From Pseudomonas sp. NBRC 111124 (GTDB taxonomy: Bacteria > Pseudomonadota > Gammaproteobacteria > Pseudomonadales > Pseudomonadaceae), in assembly GCF_001320245.1 (NCBI RefSeq), contig NZ_BCBA01000045.1, forward strand, positions 1-64,000: a stretch of DNA of 64,000 nt, given 5' to 3'. Shown here piece after piece: positions 34,683-43,063 of this stretch (its first letter is position 1; every line of letters begins with the position of its first letter). The translations under genes were made by a program, and so were the position numbers. The notes beneath the pieces were generated by a model. It worked only from the letters and a program-made list of their open reading frames with translations. It searched no databases and was not told where the DNA came from.

Positions 34683-35474
34683 ATGGACGCCCATCTGATC
34701 ACCGCGCTCGGCGACGAGCTGTTCGCCGCCCTGCGTGGCCGCCATACCCTGCAACCGCTGACCCGCCGCTACCCTGAGCTGACCCTCGACCAGGCCTACC
34801 GTATCTCGCTGGCCTTCCTGCAGCGCCGCGAAGCCTTGGGCGAGCGTGTGGTCGGCAAGAAGATCGGCGTGACCAGCCGCGCCGTGCAGGAAATGCTCGA
34901 CGTGCACCAGCCGGACTTCGGCTTTCTTACCGACGCCATGCAGGTCGAGGACGGCAGCGAGGTCAGCCTGGCCCGGCACCAGCTGATCCAGCCGCGTGCC
35001 GAAGGCGAAATCGCCTTCATCCTCGGCGAAGACCTGCACGGCCCTGGCATCAGCGCCGAGGATGTACTGGCCGCCACGCAGTGGGTGATGCCGTGCTTCG
35101 AGATCGTCGACTCGCGCATCGACAACTGGCAGATCCGCATCCAGGACACCGTGGCCGACAACGCCTCGTGCGGCGTGTTCGCCCTCGGCACGCAACGCCT
35201 CGACCCGCGCACGCTGGACCTGGCCAAGGTGCAGATGCAGCTGCTGAAGAACGGCGAGCCGGCCGGCAGCGGCCTCGGTTCGGCGGTCCAGGGCCACCCC
35301 TGCGCAGCGGTGGCCTGGCTGGCCAACACCCTGGGCGAACTGGGCATCCCGTTCCGCCGTGGCGAAATCATTCTTTCCGGCGCCCTGGCGCCGCTGGTGC
35401 CGGTGACCGCCGGCGACCGTATCAGCCTGAGCATGAGCGGGTTGGGCCAGTCCAGCCTGCGCTTCGTGCCCTGA
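34683..35474 (+). CDS. hsaE: 2-hydroxypenta/hexa-2,4-dienoate hydratase
   Basis: The 263-residue hydratase of the MhpD/HsaE family adds water to the 2-hydroxyhexa-2,4-dienoate released by HsaD, giving 4-hydroxy-2-oxohexanoate. Marks are VVGKKIGVTSRAVQ near residue 57, PRAEGEIAFILGEDL with metal-binding glutamates, EIVDSRIDNW and DNASCGVFALG. Length is normal for the family. The next genes encode the following two enzymes, which agrees. The ribosome-binding site is weak (AAGAGA). Confidence 0.92.
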   Translation: MDAHLITALGDELFAALRGRHTLQPLTRRYPELTLDQAYRISLAFLQRREALGERVVGKKIGVTSRAVQEMLDVHQPDFGFLTDAMQVEDGSEVSLARHQLIQPRAEGEIAFILGEDLHGPGISAEDVLAATQWVMPCFEIVDSRIDNWQIRIQDTVADNASCGVFALGTQRLDPRTLDLAKVQMQLLKNGEPAGSGLGSAVQGHPCAAVAWLANTLGELGIPFRRGEIILSGALAPLVPVTAGDRISLSMSGLGQSSLRFVP

Positions 35475-35495
35475 CCTTTGCGTGGAGCGTTGAAC

Positions 35496-36419
35496 ATGAG
35501 CAAGAAAATCCGATGTGCGTTGATCGGGCCGGGCAACATCGGCACCGACCTGCTGTACAAACTCAAGCGCAGCGACGTGCTGGAGCCGGTCTGGATGGTC
35601 GGCATCGATGCCAGCTCCGAAGGCCTGACACGGGCCCGCGAGCTGGGCCTTAAAACCACCGCCGACGGCGTCGATGGCCTGTTGCCGCACGTGCTGGACG
35701 ACAACATCCAGATCGCCTTCGATGCTACCTCTGCCTACGTGCACGCGCAGAACAGCCAGAAGCTCAACGCCCTGGGCGTGCTGATGATCGACCTGACGCC
35801 GGCGGCCATTGGCCCCTACTGCGTGCCGCCGGTCAACCTCAAGGCCAACCTCGGGCGGGGGGTGATGAACGTCAACATGGTCACCTGCGGCGGCCAGGCG
35901 ACCATCCCGCTGGTGGCGGCGGTGTCCAGCGTGCAGCCGGTGGCCTATGCCGAGATCATCGCCACCGCCGCATCGAAATCGGTAGGCCCGGGCACGCGCA
36001 AGAACATCGACGAATTCACCCGCACCACCGCCAGCGCCGTGGAGCAGGTCGGCGGCGCCCGCCAGGGCAAGGCGATCATCATCATCAACCCGGCCGAGCC
36101 GCCGCTGATCATGCGCGATACCGTGCACTGCCTGACCGACGACGAGCCGGACCAACCAGCGATCCGCGCCGCGATCGAGGCGATGATCGAACAGGTGCAG
36201 CGCTACGTGCCGGGCTACCGCCTGGTCAACGGCCCGGTGTTCGACGGCAAGCGCGTGTCGATCTTCATGGAGGTGGAAGGCCTGGGCGACTACCTGCCGC
36301 GCTACGCCGGCAACCTCGACATCATGACGGCAGCAGCGGCGCGTACCGCCGAGCTGTACGCCGAAGCAATCCTCAAGGGCGAGCTGGTGCTGCGCCCTGC
36401 CCCCACTGCCCTGGCCTAA
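35496..36419 (+). CDS. hsaG: Acetaldehyde/propionaldehyde dehydrogenase (acylating)
   Basis: The 307-residue enzyme oxidises the aldehyde from HsaF to its acyl-CoA. The nucleotide-binding motif GPGNIGTDLLYKL is at residues 11-23, and the catalytic cysteine is C131 (NMVTCGGQATIPL), the usual position in the BphJ/HsaG family. For steroid ring A the substrate is expected to be propionaldehyde. The start at 35496 has GGAG about 9 nt upstream. It would form a channeling complex with the aldolase encoded 10 nt downstream (family knowledge). Confidence 0.93.
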   Translation: MSKKIRCALIGPGNIGTDLLYKLKRSDVLEPVWMVGIDASSEGLTRARELGLKTTADGVDGLLPHVLDDNIQIAFDATSAYVHAQNSQKLNALGVLMIDLTPAAIGPYCVPPVNLKANLGRGVMNVNMVTCGGQATIPLVAAVSSVQPVAYAEIIATAASKSVGPGTRKNIDEFTRTTASAVEQVGGARQGKAIIIINPAEPPLIMRDTVHCLTDDEPDQPAIRAAIEAMIEQVQRYVPGYRLVNGPVFDGKRVSIFMEVEGLGDYLPRYAGNLDIMTAAAARTAELYAEAILKGELVLRPAPTALA

Positions 36420-36429
36420 GGAGCCGACC

Positions 36430-37452
36430 ATGGACCTCAACGGCAAACGCATCACCGTACATGACATGTGCCTGCGCGACGGCATGCACCCCAAGCGCCA
36501 CCAGATCAGCCTCGACGAAATGCAACGCATCGCCTGCGGCCTGGATGCCGCCGGGGTGCCGCTGATCGAAGTGACCCACGGCGATGGCCTGGGCGGCAGC
36601 TCGGTCAACTATGGCTTCCCCGCGCACAGTGACGAGGCCTACCTGTCGGCGGTGATCCCGCTGATGAAGCAGGCCAAGGTCTCGGCACTGCTGCTGCCGG
36701 GCATCGGCACGGTAGAGCACCTGAAGATGGCCCACGGCCTGGGCGTGAGCACCTTGCGGGTGGCCACCCACTGCACCGAGGCCGATGTCAGCGAACAGCA
36801 CATTGCCCATGCCCGGCACTTGGGCATGGACACCGTGGGCTTCTTGATGATGGCGCACATGAACAGCCCCGAAGGCCTGGCCAGCCAGGGCAAGCTGATG
36901 GAGAGTTTTGGTGCCAACTGCATTTACCTGACCGATTCGGCGGGCTACCTGTTGCCGCACCAGGTCAGCGAGCGGGTGGCGGCGATGCGTGCCGCGCTGC
37001 GCCCGGAGACCGAGATCGGCTTCCATGGCCACCACAACCTGTCGATGGGCGTGGCCAACTCGATTGCCGCGATCGCCGCTGGGGCCAGCCGTATCGACGC
37101 GGCCTGCGCGGGGTTGGGTGCCGGCGCCGGGAATACGCCGATGGAGGTGCTGGTAGCGGTGTGCAAGCGCATGGGGATCGAGACTGGCGTGGATGTGTTC
37201 GCCATCCAGGACGTGGCCGAGGACCTGGTGGTACCGATCATGGACTTCCCCATCCGCAGTGACCGCGATGCGCTGACCATGGGGTATGCCGGGGTGTATG
37301 GCTCGTTCCTGCTGTTTGCCAAGCGGGCCGAGCAGAAGTATGGGGTTTCGGCGCGGGAGATCCTGGTGGAGATGGGCCGGCGCGGGATGGTCGGCGGGCA
37401 GGAAGACATGATTGAAGATACGGCGATGACCCTGGCCAAGCGCAGGGCCTGA
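36430..37452 (+). CDS. hsaF: 4-hydroxy-2-oxovalerate/4-hydroxy-2-oxohexanoate aldolase
   Basis: The 340-residue class II aldolase has the HMG-CoA-lyase-like barrel. The metal- and substrate-binding start is DMCLRDGMHPKRHQ; the metal-binding histidines are in GFHGHHNLSMG; GAGAGNTPMEVLVAV follows. It cleaves 4-hydroxy-2-oxohexanoate to pyruvate and propionaldehyde, which passes to HsaG. AAGGAG precedes the ATG. It is the last gene of the operon, ending at a REP-like repeat. Confidence 0.93.
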   Translation: MDLNGKRITVHDMCLRDGMHPKRHQISLDEMQRIACGLDAAGVPLIEVTHGDGLGGSSVNYGFPAHSDEAYLSAVIPLMKQAKVSALLLPGIGTVEHLKMAHGLGVSTLRVATHCTEADVSEQHIAHARHLGMDTVGFLMMAHMNSPEGLASQGKLMESFGANCIYLTDSAGYLLPHQVSERVAAMRAALRPETEIGFHGHHNLSMGVANSIAAIAAGASRIDAACAGLGAGAGNTPMEVLVAVCKRMGIETGVDVFAIQDVAEDLVVPIMDFPIRSDRDALTMGYAGVYGSFLLFAKRAEQKYGVSAREILVEMGRRGMVGGQEDMIEDTAMTLAKRRA

Positions 37453-37461
37453 AGCTACTCG

Positions 37462-37595
37462 GAGGATGGCACCGGCTTCGCCGGTGTTCGCGGCTAAAGC
37501 CGCTCCCACAGGATCCCTGCTAAATCAGCAAGTCATGTGCAGTTCTGTAGGAGCGGGCTTGCCCCGCGAACACCGGCGAAGCCGGTGCCATCCTC
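37462..37595. repeat. REP-like element with 32-bp perfect inverted arms
   Basis: Arms 37462-37493 and 37564-37595 are perfectly complementary. It fills the gap between the convergent hsaF and SDR genes, and the right arm enters the SDR stop codon. Probable transcript end or stabilising structure. No gene is seen in the gap. Confidence 0.8.
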
Positions 37596-38427
37596 ACCGC
37601 CAGTCGGCGACGATCTTATGTTCCAGGGCCAAGGACTGAGCTGCCACCGTCCGCCGCTGGTACTGCGGCGCCTGCGGATCCGTCGCCAGCCACACCATCA
37701 CCGCCGCCGGCACCTCAGGCGGTGCACTGCCGGCGCGCAAGGCAATCACTCCCTGCTCGCCAATGGTCACCTTCAACGCCTCGGTGGTCACCACCCCAGG
37801 GTTCAGGGTATAGGCACGAATCCCCCGCTCGCCCAGCTCGGTCGACAGAATGCCCGACAACCGCGACACCGCTGCCTTGCCAGCACCATAGGCATAACCC
37901 CAGCCGCCCTTGTCCGCCGCCACTGGCGGGTCGCTCTCGCCGGCGCCGGAGGTGACGTTGATCACCACCCCGCCGCCCTGCCCCAACATTCGCTGCACCA
38001 CCGCCTGGGTCAGCAGCAAGGGCGTGAGGATATAGCCCTTGAACATCCGCTCCAAGGTCTCCGGCTGCAGCGCCAGAAAGGTCGAATTGAGGTCGTTGCC
38101 CTGGTAGATGGCATTGTTCACCAGCACATCGATACGCCCGTACTCGGCCAGCACCGCCGCACAAGCCTGCTCGGCCGTGGCGCTGTCGAGCAGGTCCATC
38201 GGTACCACCAGGGCGCGTGCGCCCAGCGCCCGGATTGCCTCGGCAGTGCCATTGAGGCTGCCGGCCAGCGGAGCACCTGCGGCATCGCGCAGGGCGTGCT
38301 GATGCTGCTCGCCCTCCTCGAGCGTACGTGCGCTGATCGCCACGTCGTAACCGGCGCGGGCAAACGCCAGCGCCGCCGCACGGCCGATGCCACGGCTGGC
38401 ACCGGTAATGAAGGCCACTTTGTTCAT
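37594..38427 (-). CDS. Short-chain dehydrogenase/reductase
   Basis: The 277-residue SDR has TGASRGIGRAAALAFARAG, NNAIYQGNDL in place of NNAG, the serine in NVTSGAGESD, and YGAGK. Between Ser and Tyr there is an insertion (PPVAADKGGWG) and the C-terminal part is long, so it is a divergent member. It lies 12 nt downstream of the 3alpha-HSD-like gene in a two-gene operon with a regulatory box. The substrate is unknown, but a steroid alcohol or ketone is likely from context. AGGA precedes the start by about 6 nt. Confidence 0.83.
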   Translation of the reverse strand: MNKVAFITGASRGIGRAAALAFARAGYDVAISARTLEEGEQHQHALRDAAGAPLAGSLNGTAEAIRALGARALVVPMDLLDSATAEQACAAVLAEYGRIDVLVNNAIYQGNDLNSTFLALQPETLERMFKGYILTPLLLTQAVVQRMLGQGGGVVINVTSGAGESDPPVAADKGGWGYAYGAGKAAVSRLSGILSTELGERGIRAYTLNPGVVTTEALKVTIGEQGVIALRAGSAPPEVPAAVMVWLATDPQAPQYQRRTVAAQSLALEHKIVADWR

Positions 38428-38439
38428 AGGGAGTCCTTG

Positions 38440-39207
38440 TCAGAAACGCGGCGCACGCACCATCGCGTCCATGCCGCCGTCGATGAATACCACGCTGCCA
38501 TGGACGAACTGCGCTTGCTCGGACTGCAGGAACGCCACCAGCGCAGCGATCTCTTCCGGGCGCCCGGCGCGCCCCAGCGGCGCGACGAACTCGCGCACCG
38601 CCTTGCCAAAGCGCGCATCGTCCAGCGACGCCTGGTGCAGCGGGGTCTGCACCGCGCCCGGCGCCACCACGTTCAGGCGCATGCCACGCTGGCCCCAGGC
38701 CGACGCCAGGCTGCGGGCATGCTGGGTGATGGCATATTTGGAACAGGCATAGGCCACATGGGGCTGGCCCAGGCCATTGGCCAGGTCCAACGCCCGCGCT
38801 TCGTCGCCGTCGAGCATGGCGCCAGTCATCGCCTGCTGCTCGGCGCCTGGCTGGGTGGCGGCCACCGAGCCGATCACCAGTGCCGCCGGGTTGCGCCCGC
38901 GCGCCAGGGCGCCTTGCAAGCCTTCGAGCAACTGGCTCACGCCAAAGTAGTTGACCGCCAGGATCAACCCGCAGGACGGCGCGGTCACGCCAACCCCGGC
39001 GCAAGAGACCAGGCCATCGAGCACCCCGCCGCTGCGTTCGAGCACTTCGGCAATTGCCGCCGCCCGCCCTTGCTCGGTAGCAAGGTCGGCCACCACCTCG
39101 GCATCGGCACGGTCGATACCGATGACTTCATGACCCGCCGCGCGCAATGCCGCGGCAACGGCGGCACCAATGCCCGAGGCACTGCCGCTGATAGCTGTAA
39201 CAGACAT
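38440..39207 (-). CDS. hsdA: 3alpha-hydroxysteroid dehydrogenase/carbonyl reductase
   Basis: The 255-residue SDR resembles HsdA (3alpha-HSD/CR) of Comamonas testosteroni over its whole length: ISGSASGIGAA, GIDRADAEVVADL, GLVSCAGVG in place of NNAG, and the C-terminal VHGSVVFIDGGMDAM. Catalytic residues are S114, Y153 and K157, and S114 is the same number as in HsdA. It would oxidise the 3alpha-hydroxyl of bile salts to the 3-ketone, the entry reaction of the pathway. GGAG precedes the start by 8 nt, and a perfect regulatory box lies 53 nt upstream. Confidence 0.87.
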   Translation of the reverse strand: MSVTAISGSASGIGAAVAAALRAAGHEVIGIDRADAEVVADLATEQGRAAAIAEVLERSGGVLDGLVSCAGVGVTAPSCGLILAVNYFGVSQLLEGLQGALARGRNPAALVIGSVAATQPGAEQQAMTGAMLDGDEARALDLANGLGQPHVAYACSKYAITQHARSLASAWGQRGMRLNVVAPGAVQTPLHQASLDDARFGKAVREFVAPLGRAGRPEEIAALVAFLQSEQAQFVHGSVVFIDGGMDAMVRAPRF

Positions 39208-39260
39208 GATCGATCTCCAGGATAGGTCGGTGCAGTATCGGCAGAACGCCAGCGCGCCAG

Positions 39261-39278
39261 CATCGTCCTTGCGGACTA
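39261..39278 (-). promoter_or_regulatory. Steroid-regulon box for the hsdA operon
   Basis: The plus strand reads CATCGTCCTTGCGGACTA, a perfect consensus match. GATACT lies exactly 21 nt downstream, the same hexamer at the same distance as in the DUF1329 promoter. It is 53 nt before the start and just downstream of the LuxR copy 2 stop. Confidence 0.68.
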
Positions 39279-39300
39279 CGGCTGGCGCCCTGGATGCACC

Positions 39301-40515
39301 TCAGGCTCGGCGCGCCACGGCCAGTTGCGGCAGCGGCACCTTGAGGCGCTCGGGCGCCTTCAGCACCACCTTGGGCTTGCCAAGGGCGACCACGCTGTTG
39401 AGCAGGATACGCACCAGCTCGGTCTGCCGGCGCACGCCGGTCTTGGAGAAGATCGAGCGCAAGTGCGCCCGCGCGGTGTTGCGGCGGATGTTCAGCGCCT
39501 CGGCGGCCTCCTCCAGAGACAGGCCGTTGGCCAGCTCCATGGCAAGCGCGGTTTCGGCGCGGGTCAGGTTGAACAGTTGCTTGGTCACCACTTCGCTGGC
39601 CAGCGACTTGCTCGCTGCATCACGGATGTACACCAGCGCCGCCGGCTTGCCGCGCTCGTCGGCCCAGTCCAGCGAGGGGATCGGCTCGACCACCAGGCCA
39701 AGGTTGACCAGGCCCGAGGGGCGGGTCACCGACATGGCTTCGGCGCCCTTGGGCGCATCCGCAGAAAAGGCCGCGCGAATCAACCGCTGCAGCTCGCGGT
39801 TGTCGCTCGGGTAGGTCGCCTCCAGACGCCCGCCCACCAGCTTCAGGCCGTCGGCGCTGGCGAGGATCTCCTGGGCCACCGGGTTGACCCGCAGTACGCT
39901 GCCGCTCTCGTCCAGCACCAGGGTGGCCACCGACAGGCGGCTGATGGCCTGGGAATAGAGCTCGCTGAGCGATTCGCTGCGGTCGAGCAGGTTGTGCACC
40001 TGCAGGGCCCGGCGCAGGTGCGGCAGGAACATCCCGCACAGGGCGCGCTCATCGGCCGAGAAATTCGGCTCGCGTTGGGAGCGGGTGATGCGAAAACGCA
40101 GCTTGCCGCCATCGGGTGTGGAAATGTCGGCGCCCATCACGTGGTACACGTCCTGCTGGCTGCAGAACATCTTGAAGTAGGCACTGCGCTCCCACTCGGC
40201 CGGGGTCATGACGTCGTCGACCGTGAACACATGGTCCGGCGGCTGGTTGGTGAAGGGCGTGTTGGTTTGCGGGTAAGTCATGTAGGTGACGTCACCGGCC
40301 CCTTCGATGTCGCCGGAGATGATCATCACGCCCATGTCCGGCTGGTCGGGCACGCGCAGGATCAGGGTGGCGTAGTTGGCGGCATACAGGGTGCGAAAGC
40401 TGGTCAGCGCACGGGCCATCAGCTTGGGGTCGAGGGCGCCTTCATAGACTTCACCGACCAGGCGATCGAAGGTTGTCAGGTCGCAGCCGAGTCGGGCCAG
40501 CGCATCATGGGTCAA
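39301..40515 (-). CDS. LuxR-family transcriptional regulator (TeiR-like), copy 2
   Basis: The 404-residue regulator is a full-length paralogue of the one at 3880-5076, with the LuxR helix-turn-helix at about residues 314-374 (LTRAETALAMELANGLSLEEAA, then NIRRNTARAHLRSIFSKTG). The DNA-contact helix is identical in the two, so they probably bind the same box. The likely start is a TTG at 40515 with GGAG 6 nt upstream; no in-frame ATG lies nearby. Its N-terminal domain differs enough to allow a different ligand. The 135-bp gap to the RND gene holds no clear feature. Confidence 0.85.
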   Translation of the reverse strand: MTHDALARLGCDLTTFDRLVGEVYEGALDPKLMARALTSFRTLYAANYATLILRVPDQPDMGVMIISGDIEGAGDVTYMTYPQTNTPFTNQPPDHVFTVDDVMTPAEWERSAYFKMFCSQQDVYHVMGADISTPDGGKLRFRITRSQREPNFSADERALCGMFLPHLRRALQVHNLLDRSESLSELYSQAISRLSVATLVLDESGSVLRVNPVAQEILASADGLKLVGGRLEATYPSDNRELQRLIRAAFSADAPKGAEAMSVTRPSGLVNLGLVVEPIPSLDWADERGKPAALVYIRDAASKSLASEVVTKQLFNLTRAETALAMELANGLSLEEAAEALNIRRNTARAHLRSIFSKTGVRRQTELVRILLNSVVALGKPKVVLKAPERLKVPLPQLAVARRA

Positions 40516-40650
40516 GACAGCTCCACAGTCTTCTCCTCGCTCGGGCAGGCATTGGCCTACCCTTTCTTATTTTTATTTGGCGATGTGGCCGCGGCACAGT
40601 CTCGCTGGCCGCCCTGGCGCCGACAATAGGGGCGCCGGGGTTATTTTGTA

Positions 40651-43053
40651 TTACCGGATATCTCCTGCGCCTTCGCCCACCAGCACCGCCCTGGGCGCCG
40701 CCTGCCGGGCGACCAACGGTCGCCCGCGGTTGAACCACGCCGCCAGTGCCGGGAGCAGGAAGATCGCCCCCAGCACGTTGACCAGAAACATGAACGACAG
40801 CAGCACGCCCATGTCGGCCTGGAATTTCAACGGTGCGAATGCCCAGGTGCACACGCCGATCGACATGGTCAGGGCAGTGAACACCGCCGCCGTGCCGCGC
40901 TGGCACATGGCCCGGTAGAACGCCTCGCGCAGGTCGGCGCCGGCGGTCATCTCGTGCTGGATGCGTTCGTACAGGTAGATGCCGTAGTCCACGCCGACCC
41001 CGACGCCCAGGGCCATCACCGGCAAGGTAGCCACTTTCAGGCCGATACCGAGCATGGCCATCAGCGCGTTGCACAGGATCGCGACGATGGCCAGGGGCAC
41101 GAGGATGCACAGCACCGCCCGCAGCGAGAAGAAGGTCAGCCAGCAGAACAGCGCCACCGAGCCAAACAGCGCCGCCAGCATGGTCACTTCGGCGCGCTTG
41201 ACCGCCTCGTTAGAGGCCGCCATGACTCCAACGTTGCCACCGGCCAGGAGGAAGTCGACCTTTGGCGTGCGCACGTCGGCGATGATCCGCCGCGCTTCGC
41301 CGATGGCGTGGCTGATGGTGGCGCCTTCGTGGTCGGCCAGAAACACCAGGATCTGCATCTGCTGGCAGCCTTCGGTGACCAGCCCGTCGTCCGGCATGTA
41401 GGCCCGTGCCCCCTGGCTCAGGCCACGGGCCGAGCCCGGGATGGCCGCCCAGCGCGGGTTGCCTTCGTTGTTGCCGGCGATCACCCGCTTGCCCATGCCG
41501 GCCACGCTCTGCACCGACTGCACGCCATTGACCGCACGCATGCGGAAGTCGAAGGCCTCGACCGCGCGCATCACCTCCGGCGACAGGCAGCCTTCCTCGA
41601 CGCCCTTGACCTCGACGAACACCGACAGCACATCCAGGCCGATCGAATAACTGCCGATGATCCGCGCGTTGTCCTGGTTGTAACGCGAGTCGCCGCGCAG
41701 CTCTGGCGCCCCGGCGCCGATATCGCCCACCGCCAGCTCCCGGGCCTTCCAGGCGCCGCCCACCAGCAGCGCCAGGCTCACGGCGAACACCGCCAGCGCC
41801 GGGCCCGGCTCGGCCAGCGCCGACAGCCGCCACCACAGGCGATGGCGCCCGGCCTCACGGGCCTGGGCCCGCTGCAGCGCGGCAGGCTCCAGGCGCAGCC
41901 AGGAGAGGATGATCGGCAGCATCAGCTTGTTGGTGATGATCATCAACATCACCCCGATACAGGCAGTGACCCCCAGTTCATGCACGATGGGGATGTCGAT
42001 CAGCATGATCACGGCAAAGCCCAGGGCGTTCATCAGCAAGGCCAGCGAACCGGGGATGAAGATCTTGCAGAACGCCGAGTGCGCCGCCTGCCGGGCACTG
42101 GCCCCGGCCACCACGTCCTGCTTCCAGGCATTGGTCATCTGCACCGCGTGGGACACACCGATGGAGAAGATCAGGAACGGCACCAGGATCGACATCGGGT
42201 CGATGCCCAGCCCCAGCAGCGGCAGCAGGCCCAGCAGCCACACCACCGGCAGCAGCGCCACCACCAGCGCGACCAGGGTCAGGCGCCAGGAACGGGCATA
42301 CAGCCACAGCAGCAGCGCGGTGATGGCGAACGCGATGACGAAGAAACCGATCACCGTGTTCAGGCCTTCGACCACATCGCCGACCAGCTTGGCAAAGCCC
42401 ACCACGCTGATCTCGATGTCGTCGCTGGCGTACTTCTGGCGCAGTGCCTCAAGGCGTTTGGCGACCTCGACATAGTCCACCGCCTTGCCGGTCTGCGGGT
42501 CGATGTCCTGCAGGTCGGCACGCACCATCGCCGACTTCAGGTCGTTGGCGATCAGCCGGCCGATCTGCCCGGAGGCCGCGGCGTTGCTGCGCACCTGGGC
42601 CAGGTCCGCGGCGCTGCCATTGAAGCGCGGCGGCACCACCACGTCGCCGTAGAAGCCTTCCTCGGTGATTTCGATGTAGCGCACGTTGGCGGTGAACAGC
42701 GAAGTGACACTGGCGCGGTTGACCCCGGAGATGAAGAACACGTCATCGGTGACCTTGCGCAGGGTGTCGAGGAACTGCGCGTTGTACAGGTCGCCCTCGC
42801 CCTTCCAGCGCACGCTGACCAGGAAGCGGTTGGCGCCGGTGAAGTACTGGCTGAAGCGCAGGAAATTCACCATATAGTCGTGGCGCACCGGGATCTGCTT
42901 GTTGAAGCCCGGGTCCAGCTGGGTGTGAGTCGCGCTGTAGCCCAGGCCCAGGGTCAACAGCACGAACAGCAACAGCAGGCCTTTGCGGCCCTTCATCAAC
43001 GCCTGGGCAGTGGCCTCCACGCAGCGCGCGGTTCGGGTGTCTGCTCTTTTCAT
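40651..43053 (-). CDS. RND/MMPL-type transporter, copy 2
   Basis: The 800-residue inner-membrane RND permease shares long identical stretches with copy 1 (5063-7432), for example LPVVWLLGLLPLLGLGIDPM and most of the second helix bundle. The first periplasmic domain begins DPGFNKQIPVRHDY in both. The start at 43053 has GAGAGG 7 nt upstream; longer in-frame sequence is inside the YCF48 gene. It is 10 nt after YCF48 copy 2. An envelope-transport role for steroids or their products is inferred from context. Confidence 0.88.
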   Translation of the reverse strand: MKRADTRTARCVEATAQALMKGRKGLLLLFVLLTLGLGYSATHTQLDPGFNKQIPVRHDYMVNFLRFSQYFTGANRFLVSVRWKGEGDLYNAQFLDTLRKVTDDVFFISGVNRASVTSLFTANVRYIEITEEGFYGDVVVPPRFNGSAADLAQVRSNAAASGQIGRLIANDLKSAMVRADLQDIDPQTGKAVDYVEVAKRLEALRQKYASDDIEISVVGFAKLVGDVVEGLNTVIGFFVIAFAITALLLWLYARSWRLTLVALVVALLPVVWLLGLLPLLGLGIDPMSILVPFLIFSIGVSHAVQMTNAWKQDVVAGASARQAAHSAFCKIFIPGSLALLMNALGFAVIMLIDIPIVHELGVTACIGVMLMIITNKLMLPIILSWLRLEPAALQRAQAREAGRHRLWWRLSALAEPGPALAVFAVSLALLVGGAWKARELAVGDIGAGAPELRGDSRYNQDNARIIGSYSIGLDVLSVFVEVKGVEEGCLSPEVMRAVEAFDFRMRAVNGVQSVQSVAGMGKRVIAGNNEGNPRWAAIPGSARGLSQGARAYMPDDGLVTEGCQQMQILVFLADHEGATISHAIGEARRIIADVRTPKVDFLLAGGNVGVMAASNEAVKRAEVTMLAALFGSVALFCWLTFFSLRAVLCILVPLAIVAILCNALMAMLGIGLKVATLPVMALGVGVGVDYGIYLYERIQHEMTAGADLREAFYRAMCQRGTAAVFTALTMSIGVCTWAFAPLKFQADMGVLLSFMFLVNVLGAIFLLPALAAWFNRGRPLVARQAAPRAVLVGEGAGDIR

Positions 43054-43063
43054 GGTTTGCCTC

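Noticed and set aside
33753..36608. A 951-codon open frame on the minus strand opposite the SDR, hsaE, hsaG and hsaF genes
   Set aside because: It is antisense to four well-recognised enzymes. Its translation is low-complexity (rich in His, Gln, Arg, Ala) as expected from the reverse of high-GC codons, and has no domain or ribosome-binding site.
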